Source: JAVBSN01 sp031556525 (GTDB lineage Bacteria; Bacillota; Clostridia; Lachnospirales; Lachnospiraceae). From it: DNA of 64,000 nucleotides. Within the stretch, counting starts at the first letter, position 1. Every line of letters begins with the position of its first letter. The DNA is taken from the NCBI GenBank assembly GCA_031556525.1, contig JAVBSS010000012.1, positions 94,654-158,653 of the forward strand, given 5' to 3'. The notes beneath the pieces are model-generated. The model saw nothing but the letters and a program-made list of their open reading frames with translations, had not been told where the DNA came from and made no database searches. A program made the position numbers and the translations under genes. This document shows, piece after piece, positions 24,946 to 32,952 of the stretch.

Positions 24946-25635
24946 CTATATCCTCTTACATTCCTTATCCCATATGTATCCAATACCTCTAATGTTTTTA
25001 ATGTATATTGGATTAGAACTATCATCTTCTATTTTTTCTCGTAATCTTCTAATGTTAACTGCAATTGTGTTTTCATCTACAAAGTCACCATCTATATCAA
25101 ATATTTGTTGTAGTATCTGATTTTTAGATAAAATTTGTTTTGGATGTTCTATAAATAAATTAAGTAATCGCCATTCATTTTTAGTTAGAGATATTTCTAC
25201 CTCATTACTATATAAACGCATTTCTTGAAGATATATCTTTATATTTTCCGATACGATTATTTGCCCTGATTCTTTATCTTGCTTTTTAAAGAAGGCTGAT
25301 ATCTTTAACGTTAATACTGATAAGCTAAATGGTTTTACTATGTAATCATCTGCTCCAGCTTCATATCCTATTACATGGTCTATTTCTTGATCTAAGGCTG
25401 TAAGACATATAATATGAACATCACTTGATTTTCTTATTTCTTTTATAAAATCAAGACCATTACCATCAGGTAAATTAATATCACATATTATAAGAGAAGG
25501 ATTATGTTCTTTAAATAATTTATATGCATTTTTTATATTTGATGCTGACAAAATTGTATAACCTTCTTTTGCTAATGAAAAAACAATACCTCTATTAACA
25601 CTTTCTTCATCTTCTAATAATAATATACTATCCAT
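24946..25635 (-). CDS. OmpR/PhoB-family response regulator
   Basis: A 229-residue regulator. The receiver domain (1-115) has the acidic pocket LLLEDEES, phospho-acceptor D52 in IICDINLPDG, the Thr in CLTALD and the Lys in VKPFS. The DNA-binding winged helix (about 128-225) ends with TIAVNIRRLREKIEDDSSNPIYIKNIRGIGY-like sequence (shown in part), typical of OmpR. It is the first gene of the two-gene operon with the histidine kinase and probably controls the ABC genes transcribed next. TAGGAGT precedes the ATG. Confidence 0.95.
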   Translation of the reverse strand: MDSILLLEDEESVNRGIVFSLAKEGYTILSASNIKNAYKLFKEHNPSLIICDINLPDGNGLDFIKEIRKSSDVHIICLTALDQEIDHVIGYEAGADDYIVKPFSLSVLTLKISAFFKKQDKESGQIIVSENIKIYLQEMRLYSNEVEISLTKNEWRLLNLFIEHPKQILSKNQILQQIFDIDGDFVDENTIAVNIRRLREKIEDDSSNPIYIKNIRGIGYIWDKECKRI

Positions 25636-25654
25636 AATCTAACTCCTATCTATT

Positions 25655-25688
25655 TTAAAAAAGTCGAGATGATTAATCACCTCGACTA
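25655..25688 (-). terminator. terminator after the three-paralogue membrane gene cluster
   Basis: Arms AAGTCGAG (25661-25668) and CTCGACTA (25681-25688), extended by ATGATTAATCAC-type pairing, with a T-run on the minus strand (complement of 25655-25662). It separates the cluster from the response regulator gene. Confidence 0.85.
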
Positions 25689-25690
25689 TA

Positions 25691-26275
25691 TTATATAATA
25701 TCTTCAGTATTAATTACTGACACGTATTGAACTGGTTTGTTTTTACATATGCGCCATAATTGTATAGTAGCAATAAAAAAAGAGAATGCACTTATTATAG
25801 ATAGTACCCTATTATCTTTCTTATACATAAACATGTCGTACATATCCTTGTACATAGGATATTGCAATACTACTTTGGCTGCATAAAACACCAATTGCAC
25901 CAATATAAGACCATCCATAAATGCAAAATAATCATCACGTATACAATAACACATAAATATACCAAATGCATACAGAACCAGAAGTAATACATAGTATAAA
26001 AATACAGTGGTTCTATCTTTTATGTATATCTCTCCTTCAAATAAAACAAAAGGCTTATTAGATATGGTATACATTAAATATATATTCCCTAATGGTATAA
26101 ATGCTAACCACGGAAATCTATGATTCGCCTTTTTAACCATAATATATAATGGAATTGCAGCAACAAAAGATGAAAGTATAGTTACTACACCTATTGCTAT
26201 GCAAATACCTACCAACATAAATTCAAATAATACACCTAATAAAGCTATTAAAAATATAATGATAATAATTGTCAT
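25691..26275 (-). CDS. unknown membrane protein, paralogue 3 of a tandem trio
   Basis: A 194-residue protein with about five hydrophobic segments. It shares with the next two genes the block PLYIMVKKANHRFPWLAFIP, then NIYLMYTISNKPF, EGEIYIKDR and YKDMYDMFM, and the ending KPVQYV. It is the most diverged of the three. The layout resembles DUF5684-type membrane proteins, which I name only as a possibility. AGGGGGAG precedes the ATG. It is the last gene before a strong terminator. Function unknown. Confidence 0.7.
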   Translation of the reverse strand: MTIIIIIFLIALLGVLFEFMLVGICIAIGVVTILSSFVAAIPLYIMVKKANHRFPWLAFIPLGNIYLMYTISNKPFVLFEGEIYIKDRTTVFLYYVLLLVLYAFGIFMCYCIRDDYFAFMDGLILVQLVFYAAKVVLQYPMYKDMYDMFMYKKDNRVLSIISAFSFFIATIQLWRICKNKPVQYVSVINTEDII

Positions 26276-26303
26276 ATATATGTTCTCCCCCTTAGTACAT
26301 ATA

Positions 26304-26885
26304 TTAATTATAATTTGATTGTTCTACGTATTGAACTGGCTCTTTTGAAGCTGCTATCCATAACATTACAATAGCTACAATAGGTACAAAAAGGCTTAAT
26401 ACAGCCATTGCTACATTGTTTTTATCTGGCATAAATGTATCATATATATCCTTATACATAGGATAATGCATTATAAATATAAACACATATAATGCTATAT
26501 CTATTAAATACATACCAATAAGCACTAATATACCTATTAATGGTATATAAGCAAATATACTACCTATCCAAACTAATATTGCACCACCCCAGGTAACAGC
26601 TATTGACCATATAAATGCCTTATATCTTTCCTCGAAATGTATCTTTCCTTTAAAAAGATCAAATGGTTTATTAGGTATTGCATACATAATATACATATTT
26701 CCTACAGGTATCCATGCAAGCCATGCATGTTGTCTCCCCATTTTTTTAGCCATCTTATATAACGGAATAGCTTGAACTACATATGCAGTTATCATTATAG
26801 CAAATAAGATAGCATACATCGCTAAAATAATTATAGCAAATACACCTGCATATAATGCATCGTAATCTGTACTTTGTGTATACAT
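26304..26885 (-). CDS. unknown membrane protein, paralogue 2 of a tandem trio
   Basis: A 193-residue protein with about five hydrophobic segments. Shared blocks: AIPLYKMAKKMGRQHAWLAW, IPNKPFDLFKGKIHFEER, MYKDIYDTFMPDKNNVA and SKEPVQYVE. It is closest to the upstream gene (26918-27484), so the two are probably a recent duplication. It begins with a Tyr-rich external N-terminus (MYTQSTDYDALY). AGAGGG precedes the ATG. Function unknown. Confidence 0.72.
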   Translation of the reverse strand: MYTQSTDYDALYAGVFAIIILAMYAILFAIMITAYVVQAIPLYKMAKKMGRQHAWLAWIPVGNMYIMYAIPNKPFDLFKGKIHFEERYKAFIWSIAVTWGGAILVWIGSIFAYIPLIGILVLIGMYLIDIALYVFIFIMHYPMYKDIYDTFMPDKNNVAMAVLSLFVPIVAIVMLWIAASKEPVQYVEQSNYN

Positions 26886-26917
26886 AAATACCCTCTTTCT
26901 TAAATTAATAACGTATA

Positions 26918-27484
26918 TTAGTTGTATTGGTTATAATTAACTGTTCCTATAGAACTATCTGGTTCTTTAGAAGAAGCAACCCATAGCATTACGATACCTA
27001 CGATTGGTATTAATACTGTTAGTACACCAAATGCTACATTGTTTTGATCTGGCATAAATGTATCATATATATCTTTATACATTACATATTTAGCAATATA
27101 TGTTAATGCTATATATAACATATAAATAACGCCATAAATTAATGCGCCTATTATTGGAATAGCATTTACTACACTTGCCATACCTACTATAGCTGAACCA
27201 CCATAAACAATAGCTAGCCATATTAAAAATGCTCTGCTTCTATCTTCAAAATGTATCTTACCATTAAATACATCATATGGCTTCTCTGGTATAACAAACA
27301 TCATATACGTATTTGCTATTGGTATCCAAGCAAGCCAAGGATTATCCCTACCCATTTTCTTAGCCATCTTATATATTGGATAAGCGCTTAATAAATACGA
27401 CGCTACAACCATAATAAGCAAAACAACCATAACAACCAAATAAATACCTACAATACTTAATCCTAAAAGTGTATCATTAGACAT
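26918..27484 (-). CDS. unknown membrane protein, paralogue 1 of a tandem trio
   Basis: A 188-residue protein with about five hydrophobic segments. Shared blocks: SAYPIYKMAKKMGRDNPWLA, IPEKPYDVFNGKIHFEDRSR, MYKDIYDTFMPDQNNVAFGV and SSKEPDSS. The conserved positively charged YKMAKKMGR loop and the acidic KDIYDTFMPD stretch are between helices. AGAGGGG precedes the ATG. It is the first gene of the trio; about 40 bases separate it from the end of tyrS... its own upstream neighbour, so it may be read from the tyrS transcript. Function unknown. Confidence 0.72.
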   Translation of the reverse strand: MSNDTLLGLSIVGIYLVVMVVLLIMVVASYLLSAYPIYKMAKKMGRDNPWLAWIPIANTYMMFVIPEKPYDVFNGKIHFEDRSRAFLIWLAIVYGGSAIVGMASVVNAIPIIGALIYGVIYMLYIALTYIAKYVMYKDIYDTFMPDQNNVAFGVLTVLIPIVGIVMLWVASSKEPDSSIGTVNYNQYN

Positions 27485-27524
27485 AATTCTAACCCCTCTT
27501 TCTTATATTAATACGCATCATTAG

Positions 27525-28754
27525 TTACTCACATACTACTTTATATATGTTTTTCTTACCCTTTTTAACAATAAGAACTCCATCATCATTAAAATCTGCT
27601 TTTGTAAATTTAGCATTAGCATCTGTTACTTTAACATCATTTACAGATACGCCACCTTGTTGAATATTTCTTCTTGCATCTGAACCAGATGTACACATCT
27701 TAGAATCAACAAGAATTGTCTTAATATCAATACCTTCGCTAAATTGCTCTTCATTATAGCTTACAGTAGGCATATTTTCACTTACACCACCTGCTGCAAA
27801 TACAGTCTTAGCAGCTTCTTGCGCCTTAGTAGCTTCTTCTTCGCCATGAACAATCTTAGTTATCTCATATGCTAATACTTCTTTAGCTTTATTAATCTCA
27901 GCGCCTTCTAACGCACCAAGTCTTCTAACTTCATCCATTGGTAAGAAAGTAAGAAGTCCAAGACATTTCTCAACATTAGAATCCTCAATATTTCTCCAAT
28001 ATTGATAGAACTCATAAGGTGTAGTCTTGTTAGGATCTAGCCATACAGCACCCTTCATTGTCTTACCCATCTTAGTACCATCAGAAGTTGTAAGAAGTGT
28101 AAATGTAAGACCATATGCTTGTTTTCTTTCTTTTCTTCTAATTAAATCAGCACCACCTAGTATATTTGACCATTGGTCATCTCCACCAAGTTCTAATTTA
28201 CAATCATATTTTTTATTAAGTACCCAGAAATCATAACTTTGCATTAACATATAGTTAAACTCAAAGAATGTAAGTCCTTTTTCCATACGTTGCTTGTAGC
28301 ACTCTGCTGTAAGCATCTTATTTACTGAAAAATGAACACCAACTTCTCTTAAGAATTCAACATAATTAAGATCTAATAACCAATCCGCATTATTCTCAAT
28401 TATTGCATTATCATTGTCAAAATCTATAAATCTAGATAACTGTTTTCTAAAACATTCAGCGTTATAATCTATCTGCTCTCTTGTCATAAGTTGACGCATA
28501 TCAGCTTTACCAGATGGATCACCAATCATTGTAGTACCACCACCAAGTAATGCAATTGGCTTATGTCCATGTTGTTGCATATGTGTCATTGCCATTACTG
28601 TAAGGAAATGTCCTGCTGTTAAGCTATCTGCTGTAGCATCAAAACCTATATAGAAAGTAACCTTTTCTTTACCTAACATTTCTCTAATTTCTTCATCGTG
28701 TGTTGTTTGTGCTATAAAACCTCTCTCTTTTAGCACGTCATATACGTTTGCCAT
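27525..28754 (-). CDS. tyrS: tyrosyl-tRNA synthetase
   Basis: A 409-residue class I aminoacyl-tRNA synthetase that attaches tyrosine to tRNA-Tyr. The nucleotide-binding fold has a HIGH-like TAGHFL and a KMSKS-like KMGKT (GTKMGKTMKGAVWLDP). Tyrosine pocket residues lie in YIGFDATADSLTAGH and GGDDQWSNI. A C-terminal S4 RNA-binding domain (DARRNIQQGGVSVNDVKV) completes the usual layout. AAAGGAGA precedes the ATG. The leader does not contain a T-box; instead it has two hairpins of the family seen before deoB. Confidence 0.96.
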   Translation of the reverse strand: MANVYDVLKERGFIAQTTHDEEIREMLGKEKVTFYIGFDATADSLTAGHFLTVMAMTHMQQHGHKPIALLGGGTTMIGDPSGKADMRQLMTREQIDYNAECFRKQLSRFIDFDNDNAIIENNADWLLDLNYVEFLREVGVHFSVNKMLTAECYKQRMEKGLTFFEFNYMLMQSYDFWVLNKKYDCKLELGGDDQWSNILGGADLIRRKERKQAYGLTFTLLTTSDGTKMGKTMKGAVWLDPNKTTPYEFYQYWRNIEDSNVEKCLGLLTFLPMDEVRRLGALEGAEINKAKEVLAYEITKIVHGEEEATKAQEAAKTVFAAGGVSENMPTVSYNEEQFSEGIDIKTILVDSKMCTSGSDARRNIQQGGVSVNDVKVTDANAKFTKADFNDDGVLIVKKGKKNIYKVVCE

Positions 28755-28796
28755 TCTTTTTGTCTCCTTTATTCCTCTGTTAATGTTATACCATAT

Positions 28797-28874
28797 ACAC
28801 TAAACTCGAAAACACCTCGTTAAGTGTCTAGGTATGCATTATCACTAAGTTCGAAAATACCTCACTAAGTGATA
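28797..28874 (-). promoter_or_regulatory. tyrS leader hairpins of the GAGGU-NN-U-NN-CGA family
   Basis: Two units: 28797-28827 (arms ACACTAAAC/GTTAAGTGT on the plus strand, loop 28806-28818) and 28840-28874 (arms TATCACTAAGT/ACTAAGTGATA, loop 28851-28863). The 13-base loops match those before deoB. The spacer CTAGGTATGCAT between units is also shared with the deoB leader (CTAGGTGTGCAT). The right arm of the second unit is 2 bases from a TATACT -10 box, so the RNA would begin within or just before it. Confidence 0.75.
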
Positions 28875-28876
28875 AT

Positions 28877-28905
28877 AGTATATTCATAAAATAATTGTAT
28901 TAAAC
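28877..28905 (-). promoter_or_regulatory. probable tyrS promoter (-10 TATACT)
   Basis: TATACT on the minus strand (complement of 28877-28882). Only a weak -35 candidate (TTTAAT, complement of 28899-28904) is found 16 bases away. The -10 matches those before relQ and deoB. Confidence 0.4.
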
Positions 28906-28947
28906 TCTTATATTATATTTTTCGTGAAATCTCCACTTATTAATATG

Positions 28948-30402
28948 CTATAAATTTTTCATATTTTCAAGTGTTTTTATGACATATTCCCAAGTTTTTT
29001 GTACTGAACTAATTGAAAGCCTCTCATCTGGAGTATGAATATCATATATATTAGGCCCTGTTGATATCATATCGATATCAGTAATCTTTGATGCAAATAT
29101 TCCACATTCAAGACCAGCATGTATAGCTTCAATCTTTGGTTCATTACCATACATATCTATATAAGTATTAGTCATCATATTTCTAAGTCTTGAGTCAGGA
29201 TTATACTTCCACCCTGGATACCTAGATTCTACAATACAATTAATACCTATTCTTTCACAGATATTTGATACGTTATTGATTAGTCTATCCAAACTCTCAT
29301 CTACGGAACTTCTTAGAGACGATTGAATATATATTGTATTATTCTTAACTTCAATAACTCCTAGATTAAGTGATGTCTCAACTAATCCATCAATATCCTT
29401 ACTCATAGCAACAATTCCATTGATAATCTCATACATTATATTTATTATATTAAATGTAGTCATATTATCATAGCATAATACATTATCACTTTCCATCTGA
29501 TTAAATGCTACATTAAATGCAGGTTCATTAATACATATCTCTTCTGATAATCTATGAGTTATTCCATCCACAATATCATATGCCTTTAGTAAATACTCAT
29601 CACGAATAACAAAAGTTGCTGTTGCTTCTCTAGGAATTGCATTATTTTTGAGTCCACCACTTACATTTAGCACATTTATTCCATAATCATTATATAATTC
29701 TGATAAATATATACCGAGAATCTTATTAGCATTTCCACGATTCTTATCTATATCCATCCCTGAATGTCCACCAAGTAATCCACTTACTTTAATTATGCAT
29801 ACTACCCCATCAACATGTTCATATCCTATAGGAATATTCATAAGCATTGTTGCTCCACCTGAACAACTAACAGTAAATACACCTTCATCCTCACTATCTA
29901 AATTAAGCAAATACTTTCCTGATAGCTTACTTGCATCAAGGCCAATTGCTCCTTCCATACCTACTTCTTCCTCAGTTGTAAATACTACTTCAAGCTTAGG
30001 ATGACTAATATTTTCGTCTTCTAATATAGCAAGACCCATAGCGATAGCTATTCCATCATCTCCACCTAGCGTAGTTCCTATTGCCTTAATAAAATCTCCA
30101 TCTATTTCTAGGTTAAGTGGTTCATGGATAAAATCATGAATAACATCTTCGTTTTTCTCACAAACCATATCTAGATGCCCTTGTATAATTAATGTAGGAT
30201 ATTCTTCATATCCTTCAGTAGCATCTTTATATATAATTACATTATTTAATTCATCTTGAGTATATAAAAGCCCATGTTCTTTAGCAAAATCAACACAATA
30301 ATCACTAAGCCCCTTTGTATTATAAGAGCCATGTGGGATATTACAAATATCTTCAAAATATTTGAATACACTGTTTGGTTGTAATCTGTTTAAGACCTTC
30401 AT
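28948..30402 (-). CDS. pepD: aminoacyl-histidine dipeptidase (peptidase D, M20 family)
   Basis: A 484-residue cytosolic metallodipeptidase that cleaves dipeptides such as Xaa-His (carnosine-like). Metal-binding motifs are IIQGHLDMVCEK, LGGDDGIAIA, TTEEEVGMEGA, NLDSEDEG and the C-terminal HAGLECGI; the lid-domain GGHSGMDI is present. Length and order fit PepD/PepV-like M20C enzymes. It is the last gene of the run MBL-ACT-PFL-pepD with gaps of 15, 37 and 21 bases. AAAGGT precedes the ATG. Metal is presumably zinc. Confidence 0.95.
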   Translation of the reverse strand: MKVLNRLQPNSVFKYFEDICNIPHGSYNTKGLSDYCVDFAKEHGLLYTQDELNNVIIYKDATEGYEEYPTLIIQGHLDMVCEKNEDVIHDFIHEPLNLEIDGDFIKAIGTTLGGDDGIAIAMGLAILEDENISHPKLEVVFTTEEEVGMEGAIGLDASKLSGKYLLNLDSEDEGVFTVSCSGGATMLMNIPIGYEHVDGVVCIIKVSGLLGGHSGMDIDKNRGNANKILGIYLSELYNDYGINVLNVSGGLKNNAIPREATATFVIRDEYLLKAYDIVDGITHRLSEEICINEPAFNVAFNQMESDNVLCYDNMTTFNIINIMYEIINGIVAMSKDIDGLVETSLNLGVIEVKNNTIYIQSSLRSSVDESLDRLINNVSNICERIGINCIVESRYPGWKYNPDSRLRNMMTNTYIDMYGNEPKIEAIHAGLECGIFASKITDIDMISTGPNIYDIHTPDERLSISSVQKTWEYVIKTLENMKNL

Positions 30403-30423
30403 ATTATTTTACCTTTCAAATAA

Positions 30424-31788
30424 TTAATTTTTGAAACTATGTATAGGAGCAGGAATTCTTCCACCTCTATTTATAAATGCATCACAAGAGTATGGATTAA
30501 CAGTCATTACTGGTGCATAGCCTAATAATCCACCAAATTCAACCATTTCACCAACACCCTTACCGATTACAGGGATTAATCTAACAGCTGTTGTCTTCTG
30601 ATTAATCATACCGATTGCCATTTCATCAGCAATAATACCTGAAATAGTTGTAGCCTTAGTATCTCCTGGTATTGCAATCATATCTAGACCTACTGAACAT
30701 ACACACGTCATTGCTTCTAATTTCTCTATTGTTAATGCGCCACAAGTTGCAGCGTCTATCATTCGTTGATCTTCACTAACAGGAATAAATGCTCCACTTA
30801 GACCACCTACATATGATGATGCCATAACACCACCCTTTTTAACTTGATCATTAAGTAAGGCTAGGGCTGCTGTAGTACCTGGAGCACCTGTATATTCTAG
30901 ACCTATCTCTTCTAATATCTCTCCTACACTATCGCCAACTGCTGGAGTTGGTGCTAGAGATAAATCAATAATTCCAAATGGAATACCAAGTCTAGCCGAT
31001 GCTTCTTTTGCTACTAATTGACCTACTCTTGTTATCTTAAATGCAGTTTTCTTAATAGTCTCACATAGTACTTCAAAGCTTTCTCCTCTTACTTCTTCAA
31101 GAGCTGCTTTTACAACACCAGGACCACTAACTCCTACATTAATTACCTTATCTGCTTCTGATACTCCATGGAAAGCACCTGCCATAAATGGATTATCATC
31201 AGGAGCATTACAAAATACAACAAACTTAGCAGCGCCTATACATTCTCTATCTGCTGTTAACTGAGATGCCTCTAATATAATCTCACCAATTAACTTAACT
31301 GCATCCATATTTATTCCTGTTTTTGTAGAACCTACATTTACAGAACTGCACACATATGAAGTTGTTGCTAATGCTTTAGGAATTGAACGAATTAATAATT
31401 CATCAGCCTTTGTCATTCCTTTTTGAACTAATGCTGAATATCCTCCTATAAAGTTAACTCCAACAACTTTGGCTGCTTCATCAAGAGCTTTTGCTAACTC
31501 AACAAAATCATCACTAGTCTTACATACAGAACCACCTACTAGTGAAATAGGTGTAATAGATATACGTTTATTAACAATAGGTCTACCATATTCCATTTCT
31601 ATATCTTTACCAACCTTTACAAGGTCTTTTGCTGATTCGGTAATTTTCTTATATATATTATCACATGTTTCTTTTAATGTACTTGCTGTACAATCAAGTA
31701 AACTAATTCCCATTGTAATAGTTCTTACGTCAAGATTCATATGACGTATCATTTCATTAGTTTCTATAACTTCATTAATATTTATCAT
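30424..31788 (-). CDS. PFL-family protein (DUF711/UPF0210)
   Basis: A 454-residue protein of the UPF0210/DUF711 family, structurally related to pyruvate formate-lyase but without a demonstrated glycyl-radical activity. Recognisable stretches: NLDVRTITMGISLLDC, NFIGGYSALVQKGM, NVGVSGPGVVKAAL and AGAFHGVSEADKVIN. It follows the ACT-domain gene by 37 bases; the ACT/UPF0210 pair is conserved widely in Firmicutes and some structural work exists, but the reaction is not established as far as I know. TTGGAGGA precedes the ATG. The family call is firm, the function is not. Confidence 0.9.
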   Translation of the reverse strand: MININEVIETNEMIRHMNLDVRTITMGISLLDCTASTLKETCDNIYKKITESAKDLVKVGKDIEMEYGRPIVNKRISITPISLVGGSVCKTSDDFVELAKALDEAAKVVGVNFIGGYSALVQKGMTKADELLIRSIPKALATTSYVCSSVNVGSTKTGINMDAVKLIGEIILEASQLTADRECIGAAKFVVFCNAPDDNPFMAGAFHGVSEADKVINVGVSGPGVVKAALEEVRGESFEVLCETIKKTAFKITRVGQLVAKEASARLGIPFGIIDLSLAPTPAVGDSVGEILEEIGLEYTGAPGTTAALALLNDQVKKGGVMASSYVGGLSGAFIPVSEDQRMIDAATCGALTIEKLEAMTCVCSVGLDMIAIPGDTKATTISGIIADEMAIGMINQKTTAVRLIPVIGKGVGEMVEFGGLLGYAPVMTVNPYSCDAFINRGGRIPAPIHSFKN

Positions 31789-31825
31789 TTAAACATCCTC
31801 CAAATTACAATCTTATATACACAGT

Positions 31826-32098
31826 CTAGATTCTGTGCATCATATCAAATATTTCTTCTTGTTGAAGCCCGATTGTAACTCCGATTTCTTCGCCAATTTG
31901 CTCTAATTCAGAAGATATTGTTTTGAAATCTTTTGATGATTCCTCAATATTTACTACCATCATCATATTGAAGAAACCTTGAACGATTGTCTGAGCTATA
32001 TCTAATATATTTATTTGATTGTTTGCTAAATATACGCAAACCTTTGCAATAATACCTACTCTGTCTTTACCTACTACTGTTATAACTGTTCTCTTCAT
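31826..32098 (-). CDS. ACT domain protein (UPF0237)
   Basis: A 90-residue protein that is essentially two ACT-like repeats: VITVVGKDRVGIIAKVCVYL opens the first, and a helical, strand-rich second half follows (FNMMMVVNIEESSKDF). ACT domains bind small ligands such as amino acids. Start: ATG 32098 with GGAGG just upstream is preferred to a GTG four codons earlier that overlaps that site. It is always found next to a UPF0210/PFL gene in relatives I know, so it probably regulates or partners that protein. Confidence 0.9.
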   Translation of the reverse strand: MKRTVITVVGKDRVGIIAKVCVYLANNQINILDIAQTIVQGFFNMMMVVNIEESSKDFKTISSELEQIGEEIGVTIGLQQEEIFDMMHRI

Positions 32099-32113
32099 AA
32101 TGTCCTCCACTTT

Positions 32114-32911
32114 CTATATACTTACTAGTGTAGATGTTGTATCTCTCTTTGCCACTTGTAAGTTAAAATCTCTTATATCATTTGAATACATATTTCCTAT
32201 AAGTTCCACAGAAACTGTCTCATAGGCTACGTCCACGTGATTATTTTCTTTACTTAAATGTCCTAGCATAATAGATGCAATATGGTCATTTAGTAATCTC
32301 TTAATTAATTGTCCTGCTCTTTCATTAGATAAATGACCTCTATTACCTAGTATTCTTTGTTTTAAATAATAAGGATAAGGCCCAACTTCAAGCATTCTTA
32401 TATCATGATTAGCCTCTATAAATAATACATCAGAATCTTCTAACTTATGTATTAGGTAATCATCAAAATTACCTAAATCTGTAGCTACACTTATCTTTTT
32501 GTTATTATTTCTAAAAATATAACAACAAGGATCTGCCGCATCATGCCATATAGAATTAGGTTCTACCTCGATATCATTAATCATAAATCTCTCATCTGGT
32601 GTAACTTCGTTAAATAAATCTTCATCAACTTTACCTAATGGCTTATACAATTTAATTGCCTCTATAGTTTTTCTGGTTGAATATATAGGTATTCCGTATT
32701 TTCTAGATAGTACACCTAATCCGGCAATATGATCCGAATGTTCGTGGGTTATAAGTATTCCATCAATGTCTTTTCCTGCTAAATCTATAGAATTCAACCC
32801 TTCTTCGATTCTCTTGCCACTTAAACCTACATCTATTAGTAAATGAGTATCATTAGTACCAACATATATTGAATTGCCACTACTTCCACTGTATAGACTA
32901 CATATGTCCAT
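32114..32911 (-). CDS. MBL-fold metallo-hydrolase (YycJ/WalJ-like)
   Basis: A 265-residue metallo-beta-lactamase-fold protein. The metal motif ITHEHSDHIAGL, the opening SLYSGSSGNSIYVG and the Asp in VATDLGNF match YycJ/WalJ, a 5'-3' DNA exonuclease-like family member linked in Bacillus to the WalRK cell-wall system. No walRK genes are near here. GGAGGA precedes the ATG at 32911. It heads the four-gene group with the ACT, PFL and pepD genes. Substrate not known from sequence. Confidence 0.88.
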   Translation of the reverse strand: MDICSLYSGSSGNSIYVGTNDTHLLIDVGLSGKRIEEGLNSIDLAGKDIDGILITHEHSDHIAGLGVLSRKYGIPIYSTRKTIEAIKLYKPLGKVDEDLFNEVTPDERFMINDIEVEPNSIWHDAADPCCYIFRNNNKKISVATDLGNFDDYLIHKLEDSDVLFIEANHDIRMLEVGPYPYYLKQRILGNRGHLSNERAGQLIKRLLNDHIASIMLGHLSKENNHVDVAYETVSVELIGNMYSNDIRDFNLQVAKRDTTSTLVSI

Positions 32912-32952
32912 TATTTTATCCTCCGTGTATTATACTCGCCCATTATAACACA

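Noticed and set aside
28755..28947. T-box riboswitch before tyrS
   Set aside because: No AGGGTGGNACCGCG antiterminator motif, no specifier stem and no terminator in the leader.
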